From Bretschneidera sinensis (lineage: Eukaryota > Streptophyta > Magnoliopsida > Brassicales > Akaniaceae): a stretch of DNA of 64,000 nt. The notes beneath the pieces were generated by a model. The model was not told where the DNA came from. It ran no database searches and saw only the letters and a list, made by a program, of their open reading frames with translations. The stretch is taken from the NCBI GenBank assembly GCA_023935145.1, contig CM043700.1, forward strand, positions 106,332,400 through 106,396,399. Direction: 5' to 3'. Below, piece after piece: positions 44,571 through 56,399 of this stretch. The position numbers were made by a program, and so were the translations under genes. Position 1 is the first letter of the stretch; every line of letters begins with the position of its first letter.

Positions 44571-45340
44571 TTTAATGAATTGTTATTTCCCTACTTGGAG
44601 AAAACTAACCCTGCAGGGGCTAGTGAGCAAACCAGTCCAGAATTTTTGGAGCATAGCATCAAGGAAGATTCAGTTCAGGTAGAGCAAGCAAGGCAAGAGG
44701 GTTCGGACTAGGTAGAGCCCATTGATGAGTGTCAAGCTCAGGACACTCATGAGGAGGCTGAACGAGAAGGGGATGATGCAGCAAGTCAGAAGGACTATCA
44801 GCTCACAAGAGACTGGGAAAGAAGGTTGGTCGGACCACCTTCAAGAAATGGGTTTATGGATACTGCGGATGCAGCCGCTCCTTGGACAGAATGAGAGATG
44901 AGTGAACAAGAGACTTATATTGATGCCATGGGATGTAAGGATTCGCCAAGATGGAAGCTAGCTATGGAGGAAGAAATTGATTTTTTTGAGGAAGAACAAC
45001 TTCTGGGAATTGGTGCACATTCCGGGAAATCAGAGAGTTGTGGATTGTAAGTGGACTTACAATATCAAAGAAGGGTACCCTCCAGGAGATGAAGTTAGGA
45101 ACAAGGTTTGACTGGTGTCGAATGGGTTCACAAGAAGAAAAGACATAAATTTCACAGAAACTTTCTCACCTAGACACAAGGTGGAGAAAATGGTGAGTAT
45201 CCTCATCTATGTCGTTGATGTGTTGTTGGTTCGGAACTGCAGGAAGAGGATGGAAAGGTTTACATTTCAACTCAGTGAGGAGTTCAAGAGGAAGGATCTC
45301 AGCCTTGCACAAAAGATCCTTGGGATGTGTATAATCTAAG
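44571..45340 (+). pseudogene. C2 reverse transcriptase with palm deleted
   Basis: An acidic linker leads to DSPRWKLAMEEE, KWTYNIKEGYPPGDEV and NGFTRRKDINFTETFSPRHK, and then immediately VEKMVSILIYVVDVLLV, a degraded YVDD region, plus FQLSEEFKRKDLSLAQKILG. The segment between the FSP motif and the YVDD strand, which makes up most of the palm and fingers, is absent. C1 has the identical junction (HKVEKMVSILTY). Confidence 0.87.
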
Positions 45341-45820
45341 AAAATGAGAGAAACTGGTTAAGGGTTTCTTGGGCAATGGATGTTCTCAACAAATTTGTGA
45401 GTAATCCCGAAAAGAAGCATTGGCTTGGGTTGAAGTGGTTGCTGAGGTATTTAAAGGCTCAGTGGCAGCCGGTGGTAGCACTCATAATAACCAGGGCAGA
45501 ATGCATAGCGGCTACGGAAGCCATAAAGGAGGCTATGGGGTGCAAAGGGTTGTTGGAAGAGTTGAAGGTACTAGAGGAGTAGGTTGTGGTGTTTTTGGAT
45601 AGTCAAAGTGCATTGCACTTGTGCAAAAATCCGGTGTTCCATGAGAGGACAAAGCACATGGATGTTCGATACAATTTCATTTGGCAAAATGTTACGAAAG
45701 AATGCATCCATGTGGACAAGGTAGCCACAGAAGAAAACCCTATAGATTTAGGTACTAAAGTTCTACCTCTAAGTAAGTTTAATCATTGCCTTGGACTACT
45801 TAGGATTGGAGTCGGTTGAT
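45341..45820 (+). pseudogene. C2 RT thumb and RNase H with internal deletions
   Basis: NWLRVSWAMDVLNKFVSNPE, KKHWLGLKWLLRYLKAQWQP, then ITRAECIAATEAIKEAMGCK, and after a stop VFLDSQSALHLCKNPVFHER with TKHMDVRYNFIWQNV. RNase H first-Asp strand (GYTDAD type) is missing: YLKAQWQP joins straight to the TRAECIAATEA helix. The tail ends LSKFNHCLGLLRIG before the purine tract. Confidence 0.85.
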
Positions 45821-45885
45821 TGATGACTCAAGATGAGTTTGGATCCTGAAGTTCTCTGCACAATGGTTTGGGTGTAAACACTTAG

Positions 45886-45899
45886 ACAAAGGTAGAGAT
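45886..45899 (+). promoter_or_regulatory. Polypurine tract of C2
   Basis: AGACAAAGGTAGAGAT precedes the LTR start; purine-rich with two pyrimidine interruptions. Confidence 0.75.
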
Positions 45900-46845
45900 T
45901 GTTGATATTTTTCTAAGGTTTAAACATGGTTTAAACATGGTTAAAGTTTAAACCAAGGTTGGAAGAATAAATTTCAGCATTTTAAAGAAGTGCACATAAG
46001 TGTGCGCAGCACCTTGGAGCAAGGAAAAGGTAGGCACACTAGTGTATGTGCCTAAGCACACAAGCTGGAAAGTATGTGCATCAGGTCAGGCCGCGGCCCA
46101 GCTTTGTCCAGGCCACAGCGCACAACATGGAGGAATGCTGTAGGAAGGCCAGGCCGCGGTGCACCCTACCCTAAGCCGCGGTTCACAGAGTGGCAGCAAG
46201 TGTGCCTTGTTTCAGGCCGCACCCTGATGGCACACCAAGGCTAGTTTTTTAGCCTTATGTTGAGTGCGTGGATGCAAGATCAAAACGCACAGCTTGACTA
46301 AAGAATGATCAAAGGTCATGGTTGAGTGGTCATCAAGATCTAAGGGTGGAGATTAACTCTCAAGATTGGATAAGAAGTTGGTGCACTATATAAAGGGTCA
46401 CCTAGCTTTATTCTCATCAACATTGTGACATAATTTGAGATCAATTGTAAAGAGTGACAGACATACAAGAGAGAATTGTGTGAGAGTGAAAAGACACAAA
46501 ACACAAGAGGGACTCATTGTAGTGAGGCTGGTTGTAAAGAGAGAGTAGTATAGATTTGATAGAGAGCATTGTAATAGTTCTTATCGTCTTCTTTCTTCTC
46601 TTCTTGGTTTCTTCAAGAACTTGAGGTTTCTTGAAAAGGGTTGCTGGATTGTAAAGAACCATTGATTTAGTGCAGAGAGTTCAGAGGAACTCACGGGAAC
46701 GTAGGCTATTGCCGAACCTCGATAATAATTGCTTGTCTTCTTTTCTTTCTTGCTTTGGTTGCTGTATCTTTTCTTTACAAGTCATTCTAGACTTGGGTGT
46801 TTGGAAGATCACTACCTGGGCATCTTGTCAATGTGATTTCCAAAA
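45900..46845 (+). repeat. 3' LTR of C2
   Basis: It aligns with 41351-42318 along its length. The terminal CA is mutated to AA. The TATATAAAGGG box is at 46388-46398. Confidence 0.95.
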
Positions 46846-46850
46846 ATATG

Positions 46851-47341
46851 TACATAATATAACATAATAAATGTCCCCATCCAGCATGACACTTCTATGT
46901 ATTATTACAACATTAGTATCACGCCCATTCTCATTATTTCAATAAAAAAAAATTCATTTTCAACTCTTTTTATACTCAAAACATTGCATAAACATTTATT
47001 TCAATAAATATAACTCTTCTCATAAATCATTCAAAATGACCAATTACATCAAATCAAAGATAAAAATTCATATTTCTTCACAAATCATTCCAAATATACA
47101 AATTTATCTTTTTCTCAAACAATTCATAAATTCAAATACATAACACATTTTAATCATATAAAAAGGAATGAGAATTTATATATAGTTTGGTAGTAAAAAC
47201 TAACCTCAACTACACCCAGTCCATATATTTTTTCACAAAGCAAGATTACTTGGACCTGTTTCTCCTATTGTACCTCCACCAAACAAAAACACACTAACTT
47301 GTATTACTATCTTATAATTTGATTTAAACCTTTATAATGGG

Positions 47342-47405
<64 letters not shown>

Positions 47406-48167
47406 CAATTTTAGTTAGTATAATAAAAAAAACATATTTTTAACCTCCAAATACCTTTAATTATACCATAAATTTCCTAATAATTAATCTAAAAGTTTTA
47501 AATATACTAAAAATATGAAATAACACTTTAATCTATAAATATGATATTTCCAAGGTTAAATAAAAAAAATTCTTCAATTGTGTGTATAGTTTTACAATTT
47601 CAATAATTTAATAATTAAAATTTTATGTCTAAATACTTGAAACAACCAATTCTTTAGCTAAATGTTTCATTACAATTTAAAATTGAAATATAGATATTGA
47701 AAACTTACCCTAACGTGATGAAATCTTGGTATTGAACTTGGATAACTAAATTTATCTAAAATATTGGATAAATTTGTGCCCAAATATGGAGAGAAATATA
47801 ACTAAAGAGAAGAAGAAAAGAGAAAAGAAATGGAGAATAGAAATGGCATAAAAAAGAAAATGAAAGTTGAGAGTCAAGTTCAGCTTTGTATAGCTTTTTT
47901 ATTTTTTATTATTTAATCATTTAATTAAAGTAAGTTCGCATGAACATCATGTGAACTTGTCTAGGTTCCAGCAATTTCTCATCGCTTTCAATTTTTTTAA
48001 ATCAAATTATTTATTATTATTGTTATATTAATTTTTATATTATATATTATTATAAAAATTTTGCAACATATCTTCACATGAAGACCGTTCTTCACCGTTA
48101 TTTTTTTTAATTTTCTAAATTATAAAATTACAAAATTACCCCTTCCTTTTAAGGTGAAGATTTTACA
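46851..48167 (-). repeat. 3' LTR of element A, second part
   Basis: Continues the match to 53406-54731. It contains a (TA)n microsatellite at about 47345-47401. It ends TGAAGATTTTACA, followed by the minus-strand purine tract GGCGGGTAGAAAA (48168-48180). Confidence 0.88.
47345..47401. repeat. (TA)n microsatellite in the 3' LTR of A
   Basis: Around 28 TA units. The same site in the other LTR (53898-53943) holds a shorter run. Confidence 0.95.
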
Positions 48168-48210
48168 TTTTCTACCCGCCTACAGAAAAATTGTGTCCTC
48201 AAAATTTACC

Positions 48211-48465
48211 TTACAGATCAAAGAGATGTGGATATTGGGCGTCTATAGCTAACTCACGCTCCCATGTGGCTTCTTCAACCGCATGATTGCGCCAAAGCAC
48301 TTTCACTAACGGAATAGTTTTATTGTGCAATACTTGGTCTCGCTTATCTAGAATTTCAACTGGTTGTTCCACATAAAATAAATCTTCCTTTAGTACTACA
48401 AGATCATAATGAAGTACATGTAAAGAATCAGGAACGTACTTTGCCAAGGAAGACACATGGAACAC
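48211..48465 (-). pseudogene. Element A integrase C-terminus with chromodomain
   Basis: The minus-strand reading MFHVSSLAKYVPDSLHVLHY, then DLFYVEQPVEILDKRDQVLH, NKTIPLVKVLWRNHAVEEAT and WERELAIDAQYPHLF matches the chromodomain end of Tekay/Del chromoviruses. The aromatic cage is partly kept (VLW..H..EEATWE). Such domains bias insertion toward particular chromatin. This last ~85-residue block has no internal stop and ends at a TAA near 48211. Confidence 0.9.
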
Positions 48466-49070
48466 ATCATGGATTTGAGATAACTCTGATGGTAAAACTA
48501 AATGATAAGCAACAACACCAACTCTTGCAATTATCTCATTGGGTCCAATATATCGAAGATTGAGTTTACCCTTTCACCCAAATCTGAGTATACCTTAAAA
48601 AGTTTTACTCTTAAGAATACCCAATTGCTCACTTGAAATTCTAAATCACGCCTGCTATGATCTGCATAACTCCTCTTACGATTTTGGGCTACTTTAAAGT
48701 TTTCTCGAATAATCTTTACTTTTTCAGTGGTAATCTAGACCAGTTTAGGACCTAACAGTTGTCTCTCACCAATCTCATCCCAACATATTGGTTATCTACA
48801 CTTTCTACTATAAAGTGCTTCATATTGGGCCATTCCAATATTGGATTGATAGTTGTTATTATAAGAAAATTCTATTAAAGGTAAATGAACATCCCAATTA
48901 CCATGAAAATTCAAGATATATGCCCTCAACATATCCTCCAAAGTTTGAATTGTACGCTTAGGTTGTCCATCAATCTGGGGATAATAAGCAGTACTATAAG
49001 CTTCATCCATAATTTACCTCTTCAACTCACTATCATTGGGTATACATAAACGAATCCCAAAAAGAAGCAT
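48466..49070 (-). pseudogene. Element A integrase remnant, catalytic core deleted
   Basis: On the minus strand, DEAYSTAYYPQIDGQPKRTI and QTLEDMLRAYILNFHGNWDV, then HLPLIEFSYNNNYQSNIGMA, are the last core helices. The YSTAY part belongs to the region before the HHCC zinc finger, and YPQIDGQ to the third catalytic block. The two are fused directly, so the zinc finger and both catalytic Asp strands are gone. Stops lie on either side. Confidence 0.83.
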
Positions 49071-49720
49071 TTGATTAGACTCCATTCTGCACTTCTCTTC
49101 GGATTCTCTATATCTCCAAATTTTTATTCTAAGCTTCTAAGAAACGATCTATCAATATTGGCATAACTTTAATAGTAGCCAATAATACTCCACTCCTATG
49201 GCTTAATTCTACTCTCAAAGACCTCAAATCAAAATACAACTCTTCCTTCACATTTCTTAATACATTCAGCTTTCATGACTTTCTACTCAAAGCATCTATT
49301 ACAACATTGGCTTTTTCTGGATGGCAATTAATGGTATAATCATAATCCTTAGTTAATTCTATCCATCTCCTCTACCTCAAATTTAAATCTTTCTAAGTTA
49401 ATAGCTATTTCGAACTTTTATGATTAGTAAAGATTTTATATGTCTCCCCATACAAATGATGTCTCCAAATTTTAAAGGCAAACATGATAGCAGCTAACTC
49501 CAAATCATGAATAGGATAATTACACTCATAGTTCTTTAACTGCCTAGATGTATACACAATCACTTTACCATTTTGCATTAATACACATCTAAGGCCGTTG
49601 TCAACTTCTCCTTCAATTTCTGGAAAATCTTCTCACATTCCTCAATCCACTCAAATTTAACATCATTTCTGGTTAAACAGGTTAATGGTGTTGTTATCAA
49701 GGAAAATCTCTATAAAAAAA
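49071..49720 (-). pseudogene. Element A RNase H
   Basis: Fragments on the minus strand: [58 protein letters not shown] and [20 protein letters not shown], then [12 protein letters not shown]. The acidic Asp of the FTDH motif is Asn here (FTNH). Several frame changes. Confidence 0.78.
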
Positions 49721-50440
49721 ATCTCGTGTAATATCCAGCCAAACCAAGAAAACTTCAAACCTCCATTACATTTGTTGGTCTATCCCAATTAACCATTGTT
49801 TCTACCTTCTGAGGGTCTACATAAATTCCATCATCAGAAATCACATGACCTAAAAAGACAACTTTATCAGGCTAGAATTAACATTTACTCAATTTAGCAT
49901 ATAATTACTTCTCTCTCAAAGTCTGCAATACAATCTTCAAATGTTGCCTATGCTCTTCCTTACTTCTAGAATACACCAATATATAATCAATAAATACACA
50001 ACAAAAAAGTCAAGGAAAGGTTTAAACATCCTATTCATTATATTCATAAAGGCTGCAGGTGCATTAGTCAATCTAAAAGACATAACAAGAAATTCATAAT
50101 GACCATTGCGAGTGCGAAATGTAGTCTTTGATACATCAGAGTCTTCAAATTTCAATTAATGATAGCCTGACCTCAAGTCAATTTTACAAAATACACATAC
50201 ACTATGCAATTGATCAAATAAGTTATCAATTCTAGGTAAAGGATATTTGTTTTTCACAGTCACCAGATTCATTTTCCTATAATCAATGCATAACCTCGTA
50301 GTCCCATCCTTCTTCTTCACAAATAGAATAAGAGCACCCCAAGTGATACACTAGGTCTAATGAATCTCTTTTCTAATAACTCCTGTAATTGAATCTTAAG
50401 TTCTTTAAGCTCAGCTGGGATCATACGGTATGGTGTAATA
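49721..50440 (-). pseudogene. Element A reverse transcriptase
   Basis: Minus strand: [60 protein letters not shown] and [11 protein letters not shown], then [20 protein letters not shown] and [20 protein letters not shown]. The catalytic region reads [10 protein letters not shown] where the FIDDIL motif belongs, from a frameshift. Non-functional. Confidence 0.83.
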
Positions 50441-50712
50441 GAAATAGGATTAGTATTAGGCACTAAATCTATCACAAATTTATTCTCTCAATCTAGTGGC
50501 AACCTACGCAAATCTTTTGGATATACATCAGGAAACTCACTAATTACTTAAATATCTTCTAGCTTTGGCACCTCCTTCTGACAATCAATTACAAAAGCTA
50601 GATAACCACTACAACCCTTATTAAGCATTTTCTAGGCTTTCAAGGCTAATATAATGCTTGTAGGAATTATTTTTCTATATCCATAAAACTTAAATTCATC
50701 ATCCCCAAGGAA

Positions 50713-51045
50713 TCAAAAAATAATTTTTTTTCTAAAATAATCTACACAAGCATAATGTGTTGCCAACCAAACCATATCCAGAATTATATCAATGTTCACC
50801 ATTTCTAAAGGGATTAAATCCACATAGTATTGATGCCCAACCAATTGCAACACACAACCTTTATACACATTAACCACCTCTACACTATTCCCAACAGGAG
50901 TTTCTATCCATAAAATACACCTAAGAGATGATTTAGGCCTATCAGCATGCATAGCAAATGATATTGAAACAAATGAATTCATAGATCCAGAATCAATTAA
51001 AATTATAGCATCCAAACCATATAGTAAAACCACACTTGTCACCAA
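50713..51045 (-). pseudogene. Element A aspartic protease
   Basis: A single open minus-strand block: LIDSGSMNSFVSISFA is the DSG active site. QLVGHQYYVDLIPLEMVNID and IILDMVWLATHYACVDYF follow, with the conserved DM.WL strand. It matches the Gypsy RVP_2 protease. No stop inside about 110 residues. Confidence 0.85.
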
Positions 51046-51059
51046 GTTTGGAGTAGTCT

Positions 51060-52450
51060 AAATATCCTATTGAGTTAGTGAATAAACTCTACCATGAGCT
51101 CTAGATTGATTGGCTGACCCTTCTCTCTAAGTAGGTTATCCTCGATCATTTCACTGCCTATTCCCAAACTCCTGGTAACTACCACTACCACCTCTACGTC
51201 AACTCTGTTATCCCCTATTACTCGAAAAGATCGTGAACTCTGCTAACTGCCCCTACTACTTTATGTAGTCACTGTACTCGAACCAAGTGTCACATGTTGA
51301 GTACACTCACGTGCCATGTGACTCTACCACCACAAGTATAACATATCAACTTAACAAATCCACATTCTGCAGCAACATGACTAGACATCCCACATCGAAA
51401 ACAAATTATAGGCCTGAATGAATGAGGCATCCCACTAGATCTCCCCTATATCTGTTACATAGTAACTCGAGAATGTGGATATAGGCTAAAAGAACAACTA
51501 CTACTAGGTACACTATAAGGAAAAATCCTAGCCTCTACTCTCCTCGACTAAGGTACACCAAATGACTACCTCTGTCCACCAAATTGCCTCCTCTGACCTC
51601 TTAGGCTCTCAAATTTTAATTGATCCCTCTCAGCAATCAGAGCCTTATCTATCAACTAAGCAAATGAAGTAAACTCCAAATTAGAAATTCTAGATCAAAT
51701 CTCCCAACGAATTTTATCCAGAAACTCCTGAATTTTATCATGCTCAGTTTCACCAAAGATAAGGCATATCTCAACAAAGCCATAAAGCGAGCCTTAAACT
51801 CAACTAGTCTCATTTGTGGAGTCTAACGAAGATCTATAAACTCTCGATGCTTCTCAGCTTTATAAGTATCAGGAAAATGCTCCCTAATGAAAATCTCCAC
51901 AAAATCATCCTAAGTCTGAGGCCGTGAAATCATGCGTGCTGAATCCCACCAATGACGGGCCTCTTCCACAAATAAGAACACTGCAAAAGTAATATTTTGC
52001 TTATCAGTAATATCCATAACTGAATAAATATTATCTAGACACTTAATCCACTCTTCAAAAATTGTAGGATCAGTGGAACCAAGAAAAAAGGGTGGGTCTA
52101 ATTTTCTAAAATTCTCAAAACCTGTACTACGAACCTAAAGACGAAGTATTAACTACTCAAACCTTTCCTCTAGCTGAACTACAGGTCTCCCCTCATATCC
52201 ACTAGCTACATCTCTCTGCTGAGCATTATACTACTCCTCAGACATCCGAGAAAAAGCTTCAAATACCCTAGTTACCAATGCAGGATCCACCTGTCCAGTC
52301 TATGTAGTAGTCACCCGAACACCAACCATAGGAGGATGACTAGATACCTCATTCTCTCTAGGAGGAATATGCTCTATAAATGACCCATGTTCAGAAACTG
52401 ACTCACTAACATGAACTTAAACTTGAGGAATTCTACCTCCACCTTGACCT
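51060..52450 (-). pseudogene. Element A gag
   Basis: Minus-strand fragments include a CCHC knuckle (CFRCGMSSHVAAEC, near 51400) and a second CYTCGG motif (near 51340). Upstream are ARHWWDSARMISRPQ-like and FAVFLFVEEARHW-like gag helices (51880-52000). The N-terminal basic end is near 52450. Numerous stops. The arrangement and size match chromovirus gag. Confidence 0.72.
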
Positions 52451-52577
52451 CTGGCTCTACCCTTACCCCTCTAAGTGGCATCCTTAGAAATCCTACAAGC
52501 ATAAAAAAATATTTATTACTCATCCAAATATTTTCTTTAAATTTATATTAATGAGTTTACATAATCTTAAACCTATA

Positions 52578-52589
52578 GCTTTGTTACCA
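52578..52589 (-). promoter_or_regulatory. Primer-binding site of element A
   Basis: The minus strand reads TGGTAACAAAGC, two changes from the initiator-tRNA site TGGTATCAGAGC, next to the 5' LTR end. Confidence 0.7.
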
Positions 52590-52594
52590 AAAAT

Positions 52595-53894
52595 TATCAC
52601 ACTCCAAACCCAAAAGGCTATCCTTATGAGTTCAGAACCTGTAATCAAATTAATTACCATATTTTACTATAAATCCATTTTCTTATTTTTTATCCTCAAT
52701 TGTTATCTCGATAAAATAAAAAAAAACTCAAGTTTCCTCTTCTCATTATTTATGGATGAGATATATTTACAAACCATATCAAATTTATAAAACTTTTACA
52801 ATACGACTAGAAAATAATTACAATAATCAATAACCTGAGGAGAGGATGCCAAAGATACCACCTAAACCATAATATGCTTCTGATGGGAAAAAGAATGTCT
52901 AATGCTCCTCAAAATCTGGCAATTTCAACAAAGAAACGACCAGTCAGCTTTTAAAATCGATATGAGTTTAAACTACCAAAATTCAATTCTCATACATTAA
53001 GAAATCACATTTGATATATAAAACATATAAATATATTTAGGAAACATTTAAAACATAAACTTTGAATTTAATCCTAACACAAATAATTATTCATCGTTTT
53101 GAAATCAGTCATCAAACATTTCTTTTCATTATCTCAAATCTCATAGGAAATCAAATCATCTCTTTTTTTAGACTGGTTTCCAAATAGAAAGTATACACAT
53201 AATCAAAATATTTAAATGTGTTATCATCCTGCATCCCCATCCAGTAAGATACATATGATAATTTTCCCCATATAAGAGGACTATTAGGTGTCCCCATCCA
53301 GCAGGACATGTATCTAGATACAAAAATCAAACAGTAGCCGAGGGTAGAGTAATCTCTAGGACACACCCTTTTTATCATCTCATATTTCCATCCAGTAGAA
53401 TACATACATAATACAATATAATAAATATTTTCGTCCAGCAGGACACTTCTATGTATTATTACAACATTAGTACCACGCTCATTCTCATCATTTCAATAAC
53501 AATTTCCATTTCCAACTCTTTTTATACTCAAAACATTGCATAAACACTTATTTCTATAAATACAATTGTTCTCATAAATCATTCAAAATAACCAATTATA
53601 TCAAATCAAAGATAAAAATTCATATTTCTTCACAAATCATTCCAAATGTACAAATTTATCTTTTTCTCAAACAATTCATAAATTCAACCATAGAACACAT
53701 TTTTATCATATAAAAAGCAACGATAATTTGTATATAGTTTGGTAATAAAAGCTCAACTCAATTACACCCAGTTTATATACTTTTTTCACAAAGTAAGATT
53801 ACTTAGACCTGTTCCTCCTACTGTACCTCCACCTAACAAAAATAAACTAGCTAGTATTACTATCTTATAATTTGATCTAAACATTTATAATGGG

Positions 53895-53946
<52 letters not shown>

Positions 53947-54731
53947 CTAATTTCAACTTGTATACTTATATAAAATTTTATATTTTAACCTCACACTTCC
54001 TTTAATTACACCATAATTTTTTTAATAATTAATCTAAAAGCTTTAAATATACCAAAAATATGAAATAACACTTTAATATATAAATATGATATTTCGAAGG
54101 TTAAATAACAAAAATTCTTCAATTTTATATATAGTTTCACAATTCTAATAATTTAATAATTAAAATTTTATGTCTAAATACTTGAAACAAACAATTTTTT
54201 AGCTAAATGTTTCATTATAATTTAAAATTGAAATATAGATCTTGAAAACTTACCGCAAGCGTGATGAAATCTTGGTATTGAAGTTGGATAACTTAATTTA
54301 TCTAAAATATTTGACAAATTTATGCTCAAATTTGGAGAGAAATAGAGCTAAAGTGAAGAAGAAAAGAGAAAAAAAAAATGGAGAAGAGATGGCATAAAAA
54401 AAAAAGAAAATGAAAGTTAAGAGTTAAGTTCAGCTTTTTGTTTTTTTTAATTATATTATTTTAATATATTTTTATTATTATTTAATTAAAGTAGGTTCGC
54501 ATGAACATCATATGAACTTGTCCAGGTTCTAGCAATTTCTTACCGCTTTCAAATTTTTTTAGATCAAATTATTTATTATTATTATTATATTATTCATTTT
54601 TATATAATATATTATTATAAAAATTTTACAACATGTCTTCACATGAAGACCGTTCATTGCAATTATTTTTTTGATTTTCTAAATTATAAAATTACTAAAT
54701 TATCCATTCCCATTAAGGTGAAGATTTTACA
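52595..54731 (-). repeat. 5' LTR of element A
   Basis: Starts TGTAAAATCTTCACC on the minus strand at 54731. It aligns with both pieces of the 3' LTR after removal of C2 and one ATATG. Contains CCCCATCCAGYAGGA tandem words (53230-53450) and a (TA)n run. Confidence 0.9.
53898..53943. repeat. (TA)n microsatellite in the 5' LTR of A
   Basis: About 23 TA units, orthologous in LTR position to 47345-47401. Confidence 0.93.
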
Positions 54732-55580
54732 ACATGGCATACATCAAGCTTCCAACTACTTGAGCATAAGGTACTTCTAAAGACATATGTTCTTTTCTAG
54801 GACACGAGTCTTTAGATAATCTATTCCCCATAACCACGAGTGTTGGTGCCAGATTGCAGTTTTGCATTCTAAATTTCTTAAAGACTTTAAGAATATACCT
54901 TTCTTGATTTAAACTCAATGTTCTAGATTTTCTATCCCTCGGGATTTGTATTCTTAGAACATATGATGCTTTACTCATATTTTTCGTCTTAAATCTATTT
55001 CTTAGTTCTTATTTGGTTTTATTTAACATTTCAATGTCATTTCCAGCAAGTAAAATATCATCTACGTACAATGACAATATAGAAAAACTACTCTCACCTT
55101 TACAACTATAAACACAATTATCTAACTTATTTGGGATAAAACCAAGTTGCAATATTACCTCATAAAATTTGAGATACCACTGTCTAGATGATTGTTTCAA
55201 ACCATATAGTGATTTCTTCAATTTTTAAAATTTATTTTCTTGACCTTCTACCTAAACTCCCTCAGGCTGGTCTATATAAATAGTCTCCCTCAACACTCTA
55301 TTGATGAGCGCAGTGTTGACATCAATTTTAAATAGTTCCAAGTCAAGACATGCAAAAATAGTGAAAATCATTCTGATTTATGCACATTTTGCTACCAGAG
55401 AATAGGTCTCATGAAAGTCTATTCCTAGCTTTTGAGTAAAACTTTTTACAACTAAATGATCCTTGAATTTATCAATGGACCCATCAGCACAAAATTTCCT
55501 TTTGAGCACCAATTCTATTCTTGGCTTTTGAGTAAAACCTTTTGCAACTCTAATCAATTTCATCTTTCATAGCATCCAAC
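54732..55580 (-). pseudogene. Element D reverse transcriptase, main part
   Basis: Minus strand: ESNMWLDAMKDEI near 55590; VLKRKFCADGSIDKFKDHLV with GIDFHETYSLVAK; KSLYGLKQSSRQWYLKFYEV; SILSLYVDDILLAGNDIEML with the intact YVDD catalytic motif; RTLSLNQERYILKVFKKFRM; and LEVPYAQVVGSLMYAM, where Gypsy A interrupts. A FTQK-containing stretch is duplicated at 55400-55450 and 55515-55560. Continues at 40506. Confidence 0.85.
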
Positions 55581-56399
55581 CACATATTCGATTCTTGCAA
55601 TTTCATTTCTTCCGCAAAAGTGGTGTGATCTACACATTCTTCAATGTTTGTGTCCACAAAAAAACATAATGGCTTACATGAATATAGGTAATAATTATCC
55701 ATCCAAGTGGGAGGTGCTCTTGATCGCTTGTTACCAATTACAAGTTAAACAGATTAAAGAGGTGGTGCCTCAACGGCTGGTTCTGCTATAGGTATCAATT
55801 CTTCATCCATAACTGGATTTGATTCTAGGTTATTTTCAAGAACATTTTCATAATAATCATCATGTATTACGAATAGTGGGTCATTATCTTTCTGAACTTA
55901 TTCATCTTTCTCTAGATTTTCTAGAAAAATCGTATCTTTACTTTTAATAACCCTTTTTTTGTTTATGATAAAACCTATAGCCTTTTGACCTTTCAGAGTA
56001 GCCTATGAAAAAACATTTTAATATTTTGAAGTTTAACTTATCTCTTAACTGAGATAAAATCAAAACACGTGCTATACAACCCTATTTCCTTAGATGACTT
56101 AAATCAGGTTTAAATCCATTTCGTATCTCATAAGGTGTTGACTCGACAGATTTAGTGGAAATACGAATCACTATATAGTTTGTCGTAATCAATGCCTCTC
56201 TCCAAGATCTTTTGGAGATATTTGAGTGTGACACCATGCATCTCATAGTATTCAATAATGTTCTTTTTTTTTTCTTTCTGCCACTTCATTCTGTTGTGGT
56301 GTATAAGACATAGTGGTATGCCTTATAATTCCATGGTCTATGCAAAAATTGTCAAAAACACCTAGATTTTATTCACCTCTCTATCATTCAGTCCTTCAC
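55581..56399 (-). pseudogene. Element D integrase C-terminal half and linker
   Basis: Minus-strand fragments include YTTTE.SGRKKK (near 56290), the third catalytic block in degraded form, then ATLKGQKAIGFI and IKSKDTIFLENLEKDE, followed by an acidic linker (DDYYENVLENNLESNPVMDE). Many stops. The left border is the RT start. The right border is the B-family solo LTR. Confidence 0.7.

Larger units (their letters stand above)
41351..46845 (+). mobile_element. Copia family C, copy C2, complete LTR to LTR
   Basis: LTRs 41351-42318 and 45900-46845, primer site 42320-42331, purine tract before the 3' LTR, and the identical duplication ATATG at 41346-41350 and 46846-46850. Only ~3.6 kb separate the LTRs, shorter than autonomous Copia elements, because of deletions in gag, RT and RNase H that C1 shares. 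Reading is broken by stops at 42908, 43247, 43694, 43768, 44202, 44710 and others. Confidence 0.95.
40507..54731 (-). mobile_element. Chromodomain Gypsy element A (Tekay/Del-like)
   Basis: LTRs of ~2.14-2.16 kb flank it: 52595-54731 (5', minus strand) and 40507-48167 (3', interrupted by Copia C2). Between them the minus strand carries gag, protease, RT, RNase H, a truncated integrase and a C-terminal chromodomain. The chromodomain and the large LTRs with repeated CCCCATCCAGCAGGA units fit the Tekay/Del clade. It is inserted in the RT of Copia D. A clear duplication was not recognised, perhaps because the left LTR end is worn. Confidence 0.87.
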
